From Hymenobacter mellowenesis (GTDB lineage Bacteria > Bacteroidota > Bacteroidia > Cytophagales > Hymenobacteraceae), in NCBI RefSeq assembly GCF_030581005.1, contig NZ_JAUQSX010000001.1, forward strand, positions 186,001-250,000: 64,000 bases of DNA, in the 5' to 3' direction. The notes beneath the pieces were generated by a model. The model was given only the letters and a program-made list of their open reading frames with translations. It ran no database searches and was not told where the DNA came from. Both the position numbers and the translations under genes were made by a program. This document shows, one piece after another, positions 15,816 through 24,083 of this stretch. The stretch's first letter is position 1. Each line of letters opens with the position of its first letter.

Positions 15816-16466
15816 ATGGGTAACGCCTCGTTTTTCAACCGCCACGCTTACTTCGTGCGCGAGCACATTGGGTTCCTGAAGCTCAAAGACACCTTCGACA
15901 TTCTCGACGCCGAAACCCAGGAGCACCTGGGCTACGCCACCGAGGAAAATCCCATCTGGGTGAACCTGACGCGCCTGCTGCTGCAAAAGCACCGCATGCC
16001 CACCACCGTGGTGGTGCGCCGCCTGTCCGACGACGCGCCCATGCTGCGCTTGGAGCGCGGCTGGCGCTTCCTGCGCTCCAAAATCCGCATCTACGACGGC
16101 CAGGGTGAGCTGCTGGGCTACTTCGAAAGCAAGATTCTGACTCTGGGCGGCGGCTTCCACGTCTATGATGCCCGCGGCATCCGGGTGGCCGACATCAAGG
16201 GCAACTGGATTGGCTGGGATTTCCGCTTCCTCGACGCCGGCGGGCAGGCGCTGGGGCTGGTAACGAAGAAATGGGCCGGCATCGGCCGGGAGCTGTTCAC
16301 CAACGCCGACAACTACCTGATTTCCCTCACCGACCGGGGCAGCGCGCAGCCCGCCACCGCCGCCCTGCTGCTGGCCGCCGGTCTGGCCATCGATACGCTG
16401 TATAAGGAAGCCCGCAGCCAGGCCACCGGCACCACCACCAGCGACTTTAGCTACACGCCGGGGTAG
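15816..16466 (+). CDS. Phospholipid scramblase/LURP-one-related protein
   Basis: 216 residues. Matches the scramblase-like (tubby-fold) family: FFNRHAYFVREHIGFLKL, YDILDAETQEHLG-type strand, MLRLERGWRFLRSKIRIYD, LGYFESKILTLGGGFHVYD, IKGNWIGWDF and TKKWAGIGRELFTNADNYLI. A hydrophobic stretch near the C-terminus (TAALLLAAGLAIDTLY) resembles the family's last buried helix. Bacterial members have no proven scramblase activity. It diverges from the AraC gene and a strong palindrome follows. Confidence 0.82.
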   Translation: MGNASFFNRHAYFVREHIGFLKLKDTFDILDAETQEHLGYATEENPIWVNLTRLLLQKHRMPTTVVVRRLSDDAPMLRLERGWRFLRSKIRIYDGQGELLGYFESKILTLGGGFHVYDARGIRVADIKGNWIGWDFRFLDAGGQALGLVTKKWAGIGRELFTNADNYLISLTDRGSAQPATAALLLAAGLAIDTLYKEARSQATGTTTSDFSYTPG

Positions 16467-16472
16467 GACGAC

Positions 16473-16560
16473 GTAGGGGCGGGGCTTGTCCCCGCCCGGT
16501 CGGCTGCGCTGTGCCAACGATTCAATTCAACGACCGGGCGGGGGCAAGCCCCGCCCCTAC
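16473..16560. repeat. Intergenic palindrome, family D
   Basis: Near-perfect inverted repeat. Left arm GTAGGGGCGGGGCTTGTCCC then CGCCCGGTCG; right arm CGACCGGGCG then GGGGCAAGCC and CCGCCCCTAC. The spacer is about 28 bases. It sits between the scramblase-like and SUFU genes. A shrunken relative is at 755-791. Confidence 0.85.
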
Positions 16561-16605
16561 TTCAGTCCTGCAACCCAACCCACGACCGCGCCCGTACAGC
16601 CAACC

Positions 16606-17385
16606 ATGTCAGACACGCCCACCTCCCCCACCCGCCCCGGCCCGGACGACGAGCCGGAACTGTCGCCTTCGGGCGCGCCCATCTACCGCTACGAGGACGT
16701 GGAGCCCGCGCCGTTTGAGCTGGCCAGTGGCGACGACGTCACCATTTCGGCCATTTCCGACCATATCGAGCGCCACCTGGGGCCGGTGAAGGGCGTGTAC
16801 CACGAAATCATTTCCGACAAGGTGCACCTCGACGTGCATGTGGTGGCGCCCAGCGCCGACTTCCCGTTCTACGCCCTCATCACCTCGGGCATGAGCGACC
16901 GGCCCATGAACGTGCCGCCCGAAGCCAGCGCCGACGACGCCCCGCGCTTCGCCGAGCTGTGCATCCTGCTGCCCAGCACCTGGAACATCCCCGACGACCC
17001 GGCCGACATCGCCGAGGTCTTCGAGGACGAAAACGTGTACTGGCCCATCCGCTGGCTGAAAATACTGGCCCGCCTGCCGCACGAGTACCACACCTGGCTG
17101 GGCTTCGGCCACACCATCCCCAACGGCGAAAACGCCGAGCCCTTTTCCGACGAAACCGAGCTGGGCTGCATGCTCCTGCTCACGGCGCTGAGTTTGCCCG
17201 AGGAGTTTCAGACGCTGGAAATCAGCTCTGACAAGACGGTGCAGTTCTACACCCTCTACCCCATCTACCGCGAGGAAATGGACCTGAAAATGGAGCAGGG
17301 CGTGGATGCGCTGCTGGACAAATTCGATGAGCACGGCATTGGCGACGTGCTGGACCTGACCCGGCCCAATACGGCGGGGACTTGA
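16606..17385 (+). CDS. Suppressor-of-fused (SUFU) domain protein
   Basis: 259 residues. SUFU family: AISDHIERHLGPVKGVYHEI, VHLDVHVVAPSADFPFYALI, TSGMSDRPMNVP, AELCILLPSTW, WLGFGHTIPNG, LLLTALSLP. Bacterial SUFU proteins often act as immunity proteins in polymorphic toxin systems, but no toxin gene adjoins this one. The first 35 residues are Pro/Asp-rich and disordered. ATG 16606 is selected because the longer frame upstream lies in the palindrome. Confidence 0.88.
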   Translation: MSDTPTSPTRPGPDDEPELSPSGAPIYRYEDVEPAPFELASGDDVTISAISDHIERHLGPVKGVYHEIISDKVHLDVHVVAPSADFPFYALITSGMSDRPMNVPPEASADDAPRFAELCILLPSTWNIPDDPADIAEVFEDENVYWPIRWLKILARLPHEYHTWLGFGHTIPNGENAEPFSDETELGCMLLLTALSLPEEFQTLEISSDKTVQFYTLYPIYREEMDLKMEQGVDALLDKFDEHGIGDVLDLTRPNTAGT

Positions 17386-17410
17386 GTCGATTGGGGCGGT
17401 TTATTAACGC

Positions 17411-17447
17411 AAAAGCGGCTGAAGCTCCCGTAGCTTCAGCCGCTTCT
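17411..17447. terminator. Bidirectional hairpin terminator
   Basis: 14-base perfect stem (17413-17426 with 17432-17445) around CCCGT. It stands between the convergent SUFU gene and the minus-strand lipoprotein gene. Its core is nearly the same as the hairpin at 12115-12149. Confidence 0.85.
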
Positions 17448-17458
17448 CGTTTCAGTAG

Positions 17459-18319
17459 TTACTTCCCCACCCGCACCAAGTGCCCTTCACGGTACTGATA
17501 GCGGCCGGCAGGCAGCATGGTTCTTGGAAGTGGATGGATTACACTCACCCGTTCGCGCCGGTGGCCTTCCGTTGTGCGCTGATACGGCGCACTTATAAGC
17601 ACTACTCCATCCCGGAATTTCACGTTCTGCTCCCGTGCTTCAAGTCCCCGTGCGTCATCATCGTATGTTGTTTGGTCTGTTCGCCCATAGCTCGCGTCTA
17701 AATTAACATTTTCCACCTTCAGCAGTAATGTCGGCGGGACGCTAACATCAAGCAACTGCATACAACGAGTATCTACACTACCTCCCCAGAATCCTTGGTG
17801 CCCTTGAGCACTGACACGTAAAGCTGCCTTCAGCGAGCCTTCCAATCGCACCGTATCTACCACAATATCAGCTTCCTTAAGGTTCAATTCGCCTACTTGT
17901 TCCAAACGTACATCTATCCAGTCTCCCGCCAACGGCCCTATTGGATAAAGAAGGTGCTGGCGCTCATCCAACTCCATCATAACCAATAATTTACCCAAAA
18001 CAGTGTCCGCGCCAACTCCATAACCGGGCATGTCAGCTGCTGGCACGACACGGTATTGCATGGGCCGCCCTCCTATGTAGGCGCGCACCGAGTCTTCTGT
18101 AGGAGCAGCCCCAGGCGGGACTATTGTTTTAAGAGTTGCGTGTGGCGGTTTCGCTAGCGCTTGCCTTTGCCGTAGGCTGTCGGCCAGCGGGCTTGTTTTA
18201 GCCGCAGCGACGACTTGCTCTATCGTACGGGGTCGCTTCTGTTCGCAAGCCAGCAGCGAAAGCAATACGGCCGCTCCCATCAGGAAGCGGCCGTACCGGG
18301 CAGTGTCAAAAAGCCACAT
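17459..18319 (-). CDS. Lipoprotein of unknown function
   Basis: 286 residues. Signal peptide with lipobox LLSLLAC gives a lipidated Cys near residue 25. No family is recognised. The mature part has VRAYIGGRPMQYRVVPA, WIDVRLEQVGELNLKEADIV and a C-terminal HPLPRTMLPAGRYQYREGHL. Base composition is visibly lower in GC than the flanking genes, and codon choice is mixed, suggesting later acquisition or relaxed selection. It ends 12 bases from the shared terminator and starts 20 bases downstream of the lpdA stop, so co-transcription with lpdA is possible. Confidence 0.65.
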   Translation of the reverse strand: MWLFDTARYGRFLMGAAVLLSLLACEQKRPRTIEQVVAAAKTSPLADSLRQRQALAKPPHATLKTIVPPGAAPTEDSVRAYIGGRPMQYRVVPAADMPGYGVGADTVLGKLLVMMELDERQHLLYPIGPLAGDWIDVRLEQVGELNLKEADIVVDTVRLEGSLKAALRVSAQGHQGFWGGSVDTRCMQLLDVSVPPTLLLKVENVNLDASYGRTDQTTYDDDARGLEAREQNVKFRDGVVLISAPYQRTTEGHRRERVSVIHPLPRTMLPAGRYQYREGHLVRVGK

Positions 18320-18339
18320 AATAGCCGCAGCTTTTCGGA

Positions 18340-19746
18340 TTACATGTGAATGGCGCGGTTCTCCGTAGCCGCCAGGCAGGCTTCTTTCATGGCCTCGGCG
18401 TAGGTGGGGTGCGAGTGGCTCATGCGGGCCACGTCCTCGGCGGAGGCGCGGAACTCCATGGCGGTCACGGCTTCGGCGATGAGGTCGGCGATGCGCGGGC
18501 CAATCATATGCACGCCCAGGATTTCGTCGGTGGTTTTGTCGGCCAGCACCTTCACGAAGCCGTCGGTGTCGCCGCTGGCGCGGGCGCGGCCGCTGGCTTT
18601 GAAGGGGAACGAGCCCACTTTGTAGGCCTTGCCCTGCTCCTTGAGTTGCTCTTCGGTGTAGCCCACGCCCGCCACTTCGGGCCAGGTGTACACCACGCCG
18701 GGGATGAGCAGGTAGTTGATGTGCGGCTTCTGGCCCACGATGGTTTCGGCCACGAAAACGCCTTCTTCCTCGGCCTTGTGGGCCAGCATGGCGCCGCGCA
18801 CCACGTCGCCGATGGCGTAGATGCCGGGCACGTTGGTTTGCAGGTGGGCATCGACCTTGATGCGGCCGCGCTCTTCCATCTCCACGCCCGCAGCCTCCAG
18901 GTTGAGGCCGGCGGTGTAGGGCACGCGGCCCACGGCCACGAGGCAGTAGTCGCCCTCAAATTTCACCTCCTCCCCTTTCGGGTTAGTGGCGGTCACAGTC
19001 ACGCTGTCGCCCTCGCGGGTGGCGCCGGTCACTTTGTGGCTCAGGAAAAACTCGATGCCGATTTTGCCCAGCACGCGCTTCAGCTCCTTGCCCAGGCCGC
19101 GGTCCATGGTCGGGATGAGCGAATCCAGGTACTCAATCACCGACACTTTCGCCCCGAGGCGGGCGTAGACGGAGGCCATTTCGAGGCCAATCACGCCGCC
19201 GCCAATCACCATCATGTGCCGGGGCACTTCGCGGATGTTCAGGGCCTCGGTGCTGGTGATGATGCGCTCCTTGTCCTGGGCGATGAACGGCAGCACCGTG
19301 GGCTTGGAGCCGGTGGCGATGATGACGTTTTTGGTTTCAATCTGCTGCGCCTCGCCGCCTTCGGTGGGCGCGATGCTGATGTGCGTTTTGTCAACAAAAG
19401 AACCCACGCCGGTGAGGACGTCGATTTTGTTTTTCTTCATCAGATAGGCGATGCCGTCCACGTTGGCCTTCACCACGCCGGCCTTGCGGTCAATCATGCG
19501 GTTCATGTCGACGGTCAGGTTGTCGAGGCCGATGCCGTGCTCGGCAAACACCGAATGGGCGTTGTGGTAGTGCTCGGACGAGTCGAGCAGGGCCTTGCTG
19601 GGGATGCAGCCCACGTTGAGGCAGGTGCCGCCCAGGGTGGGGTATTTCTCGATGAGGGCCGTTTTGAGACCCAACTGGGCGCAGCGGATGGCTGCTACAT
19701 AGCCGCCCGGGCCGGAGCCGATGACGGTGACGTCGTATTGATTCAT
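18340..19746 (-). CDS. lpdA: Dihydrolipoyl dehydrogenase (E3)
   Basis: 468 residues, standard E3 length. Reoxidises dihydrolipoamide on E2 subunits of 2-oxoacid dehydrogenase complexes, passing electrons through FAD to NAD+. Seen: FAD-binding GSGPGGYVAAI at 10-20, redox disulfide GGTCLNVGCIPSK with Cys42 and Cys47, NAD-binding VIGGGVIGLEMASVYARLG, second FAD motif GIYAIGDV, and the catalytic His-Glu region MSHSHPTYAEAMKEA. The odhA/odhB genes lie about 15 kb away, so the complex is encoded at two sites. Cytoplasmic homodimer. Confidence 0.95.
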   Translation of the reverse strand: MNQYDVTVIGSGPGGYVAAIRCAQLGLKTALIEKYPTLGGTCLNVGCIPSKALLDSSEHYHNAHSVFAEHGIGLDNLTVDMNRMIDRKAGVVKANVDGIAYLMKKNKIDVLTGVGSFVDKTHISIAPTEGGEAQQIETKNVIIATGSKPTVLPFIAQDKERIITSTEALNIREVPRHMMVIGGGVIGLEMASVYARLGAKVSVIEYLDSLIPTMDRGLGKELKRVLGKIGIEFFLSHKVTGATREGDSVTVTATNPKGEEVKFEGDYCLVAVGRVPYTAGLNLEAAGVEMEERGRIKVDAHLQTNVPGIYAIGDVVRGAMLAHKAEEEGVFVAETIVGQKPHINYLLIPGVVYTWPEVAGVGYTEEQLKEQGKAYKVGSFPFKASGRARASGDTDGFVKVLADKTTDEILGVHMIGPRIADLIAEAVTAMEFRASAEDVARMSHSHPTYAEAMKEACLAATENRAIHM

Positions 19747-19815
19747 GAGGAAGTATTCGATGATTGTACGCTCGGGCGAAGGTACGGCACAGCGGCGGCG
19801 GGTGAGGCGGTTTTT

Positions 19816-19892
19816 TGTAGCGTGGACTCTGTGAGTCCGCGCATCGCCAGTGCCGTCTCGCCCGGGCGCGGACTCTCAGAGTCCACGCTACA
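19816..19892. repeat. Intergenic palindrome, family C
   Basis: Inverted repeat with left arm TGTAGCGTGGACTCTGTGAG, TCCGCGC and right arm GCGCGGA, CTCTCAGAGTCCACGCTACA, spacer about 24 bases. It ends one base before the stop codon of the M1 aminopeptidase. A second member is at 23274-23365. Confidence 0.85.
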
Positions 19893-19893
19893 G

Positions 19894-21558
19894 CTAATCA
19901 ACCAGCACGCCGATGTAGAAGTTAAACGTGTCCACATCCAGCGTTTCCTTCGTAGCGCCGGCCAGCTCGGCAATAGGTGCAAAGCGGGTAGTGGGCGTGA
20001 TAAACCGGTACTCGCCGCCTTTCAGCCGCACGCGCACGGGCATATCGAATTTATCTACTTCGCTCACCCAGCGGGCCAGGGTTTTGCCGTCTTCAAAGCG
20101 GATTTCGAGAATGGGCAGGCTGGCGTGGCGCAGGTACTGGTCGAATATTTTGGTAAAATCCCGGCCGCTTTCGCGGTTGATGTAGTCGATAACCTGCTGG
20201 CCGGTGACGGTTTGGTGGTAGAAAGCACTGGACAGGCCGCGCAGCATCTGGCGCCACTTTTCGTCGTTGTTGAGGATGGTGCGCAGCATGTTCAGCAGGT
20301 TGCTACCCTTGTCGTACATGTCGCCCGAGCCTTCCTGGTTCACGCCGTAGGGGCCGATGATGGGGCCGTCGTTCTGGATGTTGCGGCGCTGGCCGTGGAT
20401 GTATTCCTGGCCGGCAGTTTTGCCAAATTGCGTTTCTACGAACAGGGCTTCGGAGTAACAGGTAAAGCCTTCGTGCACCCACATATCGGCAATATCCTTG
20501 GTGGTGATGTTGTTGCCGAACCACTCGTGCCCGCTTTCGTGGATGATGATGAAGTCCCATTTCGCGCCCCAGCCGGTGTTGCTGCGGTCGCGGCCGAGGT
20601 AGCCGTTCTGGTACTTGTTGCCGTAGGCCACGGCGCTCTGGTGCTCCATGCCGAGGTGCGGCGCGTCCACCAGCTTGTAGCCGTCCTGGTACCATGGGTA
20701 GGGGCCGAACCAGTGTTCCATGCTCTTGAGCATGGGCTTCACGTTGGCGGCGAACTGGGTTTTGGCTTTGGCCACGTTTTCGGGCAATACCCAATAATCC
20801 AGCGTCAAAAGCCCTTTTTCGCCTTGGTACGAATCCGAAAAGTGCTGGTAGTCGCCCACGTTCAGGGCCACATCGTAGTTGTTGATGGGGTTGCGCACGG
20901 CCCAGTCGAAGCGGGTGTAACCGTCTTTCAGCTTGGTCGTTTTGCGCAGGCGGCCGTTGGAAACGTCCTTCAGGCCCGTGGGCACGCTGATGCTGATGAG
21001 CATGGAGTCTACCTCATCGGCCTGCTGGTCCTTGGTGGGCCACCAGATGCTGGCGCCCGTGCCTTGGCAGGCCGTAGCTACCCAAGGCTTGCCGGCGGCG
21101 TCCTGGGTGAAGACCATGCCGCCATCCCAGGGCGCTTTTTTGGCCACCGTGGGGTTGCCGGAATAGAATACCGTGAACTCGTCGCGGCTGCCTTTGGCAA
21201 TGGCCTTCGGGAAGGTGACGAATACGGCGTTGGCCTCGCGGGTGAAGGGCACGTCCTTGCCTTTGTAGAGCACCTTTTCCACTTTCAGATTGGCAAACAG
21301 GTCGAATTGCAGGCGCGTAAAATCCTGCGTGGCGGTGAAGCGGAAGAGGTTGGAGCCGCTGATGAAGCGCTGGGCCGGGTCCAGCTTCACGTCGAGGTGG
21401 TAGTAGTTGAGGTCGTAGCAGGTGCGCAGCGGCGTGGTGAGGCTGCCACGCAGCGTATCGGCGCGGGTGAAGGCGGGCTTGGGCTGCAGGAGCTGCGCGG
21501 CGGCCGGGTGCAGCGCGCCGGCCAGCAACAGCAGCACCCAAAGGAGGTTCTTCTTCAT
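19894..21558 (-). CDS. Secreted M1-family metallo-aminopeptidase
   Basis: 554 residues with signal peptide MKKNLLWVLLLLAGALHPAAAQ. M1 enzymes remove N-terminal residues from peptides using one zinc. The zinc motif HESGH is followed, after exactly 18 residues, by Glu in VHEGF, the classical HExxH-18-E arrangement. GMEHQSAVAYG corresponds to the substrate-binding GxMEN region. An N-terminal beta-saddle domain covers roughly 25-230 (YYHLDVKLDPAQRFISGS, FDLFANLKVEKVLYKG). The usual C-terminal helical domain is short. ATG 21558 is chosen because the signal peptide starts there. Confidence 0.92.
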   Translation of the reverse strand: MKKNLLWVLLLLAGALHPAAAQLLQPKPAFTRADTLRGSLTTPLRTCYDLNYYHLDVKLDPAQRFISGSNLFRFTATQDFTRLQFDLFANLKVEKVLYKGKDVPFTREANAVFVTFPKAIAKGSRDEFTVFYSGNPTVAKKAPWDGGMVFTQDAAGKPWVATACQGTGASIWWPTKDQQADEVDSMLISISVPTGLKDVSNGRLRKTTKLKDGYTRFDWAVRNPINNYDVALNVGDYQHFSDSYQGEKGLLTLDYWVLPENVAKAKTQFAANVKPMLKSMEHWFGPYPWYQDGYKLVDAPHLGMEHQSAVAYGNKYQNGYLGRDRSNTGWGAKWDFIIIHESGHEWFGNNITTKDIADMWVHEGFTCYSEALFVETQFGKTAGQEYIHGQRRNIQNDGPIIGPYGVNQEGSGDMYDKGSNLLNMLRTILNNDEKWRQMLRGLSSAFYHQTVTGQQVIDYINRESGRDFTKIFDQYLRHASLPILEIRFEDGKTLARWVSEVDKFDMPVRVRLKGGEYRFITPTTRFAPIAELAGATKETLDVDTFNFYIGVLVD

Positions 21559-21624
21559 GACACAAAGCAACAACGGACGGCAGAAATAAGCGCCCAGCCG
21601 ATAATCAAGGAGAGGCATGAGGGG

Positions 21625-21742
21625 CGTCATGCTCATCTGGCGTCCGCGCAGTCGAAGCATCTCTACCGTGCAACTAGTCAAGACTATTGCAACGAAGCGG
21701 TAGAGATGCTTCGACTGCGGCTGCGCCTCCGCTCAGCATGCC
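21625..21742. repeat. Intergenic palindrome, family A
   Basis: Left arm CGTCATGCT, then GCGCAGTCGAAGCATCTC, TACCG; right arm CGGTAGAGATGCTTCGACTG with extra CGGCTGCGCCTC before CGCTCAGCATG. Small insertions make both outer arms imperfect. It lies in the divergent gap between the aminopeptidase and the EamA transporter. Confidence 0.8.
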
Positions 21743-21810
21743 CCTTTATAGAATTCAAAACACTGCCCTTGTCAGCAGCCGTAGTTTTGCAGCCATCCCT
21801 TTCGATTTCC

Positions 21811-22743
21811 ATGTCTGATTCCACTCCGGCCGCGCCTTCGCGGGCCGCGCTGCTTACGGCCTTTGCGCTGGTTTACCTCATCTGGGGCTCTACTTATGTG
21901 GTGATGAAGTTTGCCGTGGCCACTATGCCGCCGCTGCTCATGGCCGGCACGCGCTACGGGCTGGCGGGCGGGCTGCTCTACGCCTACATGCGCTGGCAGG
22001 GCGAGCCGGCACCCACGTGGCGGGGTTGGGGCTATGCGGCCATCATTGGCGTTTGTTTGCTGGGGTTCGGCAACGGCGGCACCACCTTGGGCGTGGTGTA
22101 CTTGCCCAGCAGCATTACGGCGTTGCTGGTGGCCACGGTGCCCATGTTTCTGGCGGTGCTGGGGTGGGCCAGCGGCATTTCGCCCCGCCCCACCAAGTGG
22201 GTGACGCTGGGGCTGGGCGCCGGCATGGCGGGCATGTACTTGCTGGTGGCCCACACCACCGGCGGCGCGGTGAAGCAGCCCGGCCACACCGGCCTGGGCG
22301 TGTTTGCGGTGCTGCTGGCCTCGTTGGTGTGGTCCATCGGCTCGCTGTATGCCAAAAACCACCGGCCAGCGGACTCGCCCTTCCTCTCGGGCGGCATGCA
22401 GATGCTATGTGGCGGCGCGGCCATGCTGGTGGTAGGCTTGCTGAAGGGTGAAGCCACGGGGTTTGAATTTGCGCAAATCACGGCCAAGTCGTGGTGGGCG
22501 TACGCGTATCTGGTCACGTTCGGGTCCATCGTGGCGTTCACGGCCTACATCTGGCTGCTGCGCGTGGTGGAGCCAGCGCTGGCGGGCACATATGCTTTCG
22601 TAAACCCGGTAGTCGCCGTGCTGCTGGGCTGGGCCTTCGCCGGCGAGGTGCTGAACCCGCAGATGCTGGGCGGGGCCGCGCTCATTGTGCTGGCCGTGGT
22701 GCTGGTGGTGCTGGGCGGGCGGCGGGTTTCAGTCAAGAATTAA
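21811..22743 (+). CDS. EamA/DMT-family transporter
   Basis: 310 residues with about ten hydrophobic helices in two EamA repeats, typical of drug/metabolite exporters in the inner membrane. Seen: LVYLIWGSTYVVMKFAVATM at the start of repeat 1, YLPSSITALLVATVPMFLAV, then SLVWSIGSLYAK at the start of repeat 2 and ALAGTYAFVNPVVAVLLGWA near the end. Substrate cannot be told from sequence. The reading frame is open far upstream through lpdA and the aminopeptidase on the opposite strand, which is an artefact; ATG 21811 begins the first membrane repeat. Confidence 0.92.
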   Translation: MSDSTPAAPSRAALLTAFALVYLIWGSTYVVMKFAVATMPPLLMAGTRYGLAGGLLYAYMRWQGEPAPTWRGWGYAAIIGVCLLGFGNGGTTLGVVYLPSSITALLVATVPMFLAVLGWASGISPRPTKWVTLGLGAGMAGMYLLVAHTTGGAVKQPGHTGLGVFAVLLASLVWSIGSLYAKNHRPADSPFLSGGMQMLCGGAAMLVVGLLKGEATGFEFAQITAKSWWAYAYLVTFGSIVAFTAYIWLLRVVEPALAGTYAFVNPVVAVLLGWAFAGEVLNPQMLGGAALIVLAVVLVVLGGRRVSVKN

Positions 22744-22749
22744 ACGAAC

Positions 22750-22850
22750 GTCATGCTGAGCGCAGTCGAAGCATCTCTACCGCACAACTAAATCATGCGA
22801 TTGGAGGATTACCACTGCGGTAGAGATGCTTCGACTGCGCTCAGCATGAC
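22750..22850. repeat. Intergenic palindrome, family A
   Basis: Well-preserved copy: left arm GTCATGCTGAGCGCAGTCGA, AGCATCTCTACCGCA; right arm TGCGGTAGAGATGCT, TCGACTGCGCTCAGCATGAC. Spacer about 33 bases. It lies between the EamA and globin genes. Confidence 0.9.
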
Positions 22851-22884
22851 ATTCTTTCCTCCAAACGCCTTTTAACAACCTGCG

Positions 22885-23277
22885 ATGAATGCTCCTACTG
22901 CCCTCCCCGACCTAGAAACCGAAGCCGACATCGTCCGGCTGGTAGACACATTCTACGGCCGCGTGAACGAGGACGCGCTGCTGCGCCCGATTTTCAACGA
23001 CGTGGCGCAGGTGGATTGGGCGCACCACCTGCCCACCATGTACGATTTCTGGAGCAGCGTGCTGCTGGGCACCAGCCGCTACAAGGGCCGGCCGATGGCC
23101 CGGCATTTCCCGCTGCCCATCAAACCCGAGCATTTCCAGCAGTGGCTGGTGTTGTTTCGGGCTAGCGTCGACGAGCTGTTCGCCGGCCCGAAAGCCGACG
23201 ATGCCAAGCTGCGGGCGCAGAGCATCGGGGCCATGTTTGAGCACCGCATGAACCCGAATCCGCTGTCGCTGCTGTAG
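22885..23277 (+). CDS. Group III truncated hemoglobin
   Basis: 130 residues, normal for 2-on-2 globins. Seen: LVDTFYGRVNEDALLRPIF, MYDFWSSVLLGTSRYKGRPM, then ARHFPLPIKPEHFQQWLVLF; the His in ARHFPL is the expected proximal heme ligand. The FW and LLGT-Y-G-P pattern marks group III. Such globins bind O2 or NO and often act in NO detoxification or microaerobic growth. The stop codon TAG lies inside the left arm of the next palindrome. Confidence 0.9.
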   Translation: MNAPTALPDLETEADIVRLVDTFYGRVNEDALLRPIFNDVAQVDWAHHLPTMYDFWSSVLLGTSRYKGRPMARHFPLPIKPEHFQQWLVLFRASVDELFAGPKADDAKLRAQSIGAMFEHRMNPNPLSLL

Positions 23278-23365
23278 CGTGGACGCTGCGAGTACGCGTT
23301 TCCCCGACGTTCTGGCGCTGTTCAACTAGCAGCTGGTAAACGCGGACTCGCAGCGTCCACGCTAC
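23274..23365. repeat. Palindrome, family C, overlapping the globin stop
   Basis: Left arm GTAGCGTGGACGCTGCGAGT, right arm ACTCGCAGCGTCCACGCTAC with CGCGT and CGCG next to them. Spacer about 40 bases. The first bases supply the TAG stop of the globin gene. Confidence 0.88.
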
Positions 23366-23371
23366 GTTGCG

Positions 23372-23908
23372 CTACATCGGGTGCCATTCGCTGGCCGCCG
23401 GGCGCTGGGCACCAATGAGAGCCTTGCCCCCAGCCAGCACCAGCGCATCCTCACCCACGCCCACCAACGCGCTGGGCACACCCGATTTCTCACTGATGCC
23501 CGTGCGCAAGGCGTAGCTCACGAAGGTGGAGGCCACCGCCACGGCCGCGCCTAGCAGCCCACCGCCCAGCGCGCTGCCGTGGCGCGAGCGGTACCAGGCC
23601 GCCCCCACCAGTGCGCCCGACAGCAGTCGGCCCGTGAGTACGGGCAGGGCAATGCGGTCGGGGGCGTTGGGGAGCTTGTCGCCCACCATTTCGCCGGCGG
23701 CCGCGGCTTTGAGCAGGCCGGCGGTGAAGGGCTTTTGCAAAAGGCGCAACGAGGAGCCGGCCAAGCCGCTGCTGGGCTGGCGCGACAGATAGTGGCTCAG
23801 AAACGCGGGCGCGCTCATGCTGCGCATGCCAGCCAGGGTGGCAAAGCCCATAGCGGGCCAGAATTTGGCCGGGCGCGAACGGCGAGCCAAAGATTTGGAT
23901 GATTTCAT
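23372..23908 (-). CDS. DUF4126-family membrane protein
   Basis: 178 residues. DUF4126 features: AMGFATLAGMRSMSAPAFLS, AAAAGEMVGDKLPNAPDRI, LTGRLLSGALVGAAWYRSR and GGGLLGAAVAVASTFVSYAL; small-residue-rich helices suggest an integral membrane protein. Function is unknown. ATG 23908 is used because the upstream extension is polar and unlike the family. It diverges from the large DUF2339 gene with a 175-base gap. Confidence 0.82.
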   Translation of the reverse strand: MKSSKSLARRSRPAKFWPAMGFATLAGMRSMSAPAFLSHYLSRQPSSGLAGSSLRLLQKPFTAGLLKAAAAGEMVGDKLPNAPDRIALPVLTGRLLSGALVGAAWYRSRHGSALGGGLLGAAVAVASTFVSYALRTGISEKSGVPSALVGVGEDALVLAGGKALIGAQRPAASEWHPM

Positions 23909-24083
23909 ACTAAAATATGGGTGTGCGCAGTTTAACGGTGTCGGGCACGCCAAGGTCATCGGCTGCTTAAAAAAACATTCGTTCCCCAAACGCTGCAACG
24001 CCCCGCCCAGCTTTACCTCTTGCTCCGACGGCATCGGCCCGCGCCTGGCGGGCTTTCATCCACACCGTAAACCTGCCCTGCGC

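Noticed and set aside
18346..22743. 1465-codon open frame on the plus strand
   Set aside because: Its first 1150 codons are the antisense of lpdA and the M1 aminopeptidase, with composition typical of a shadow frame. Only the last 310 codons (EamA transporter) are real.
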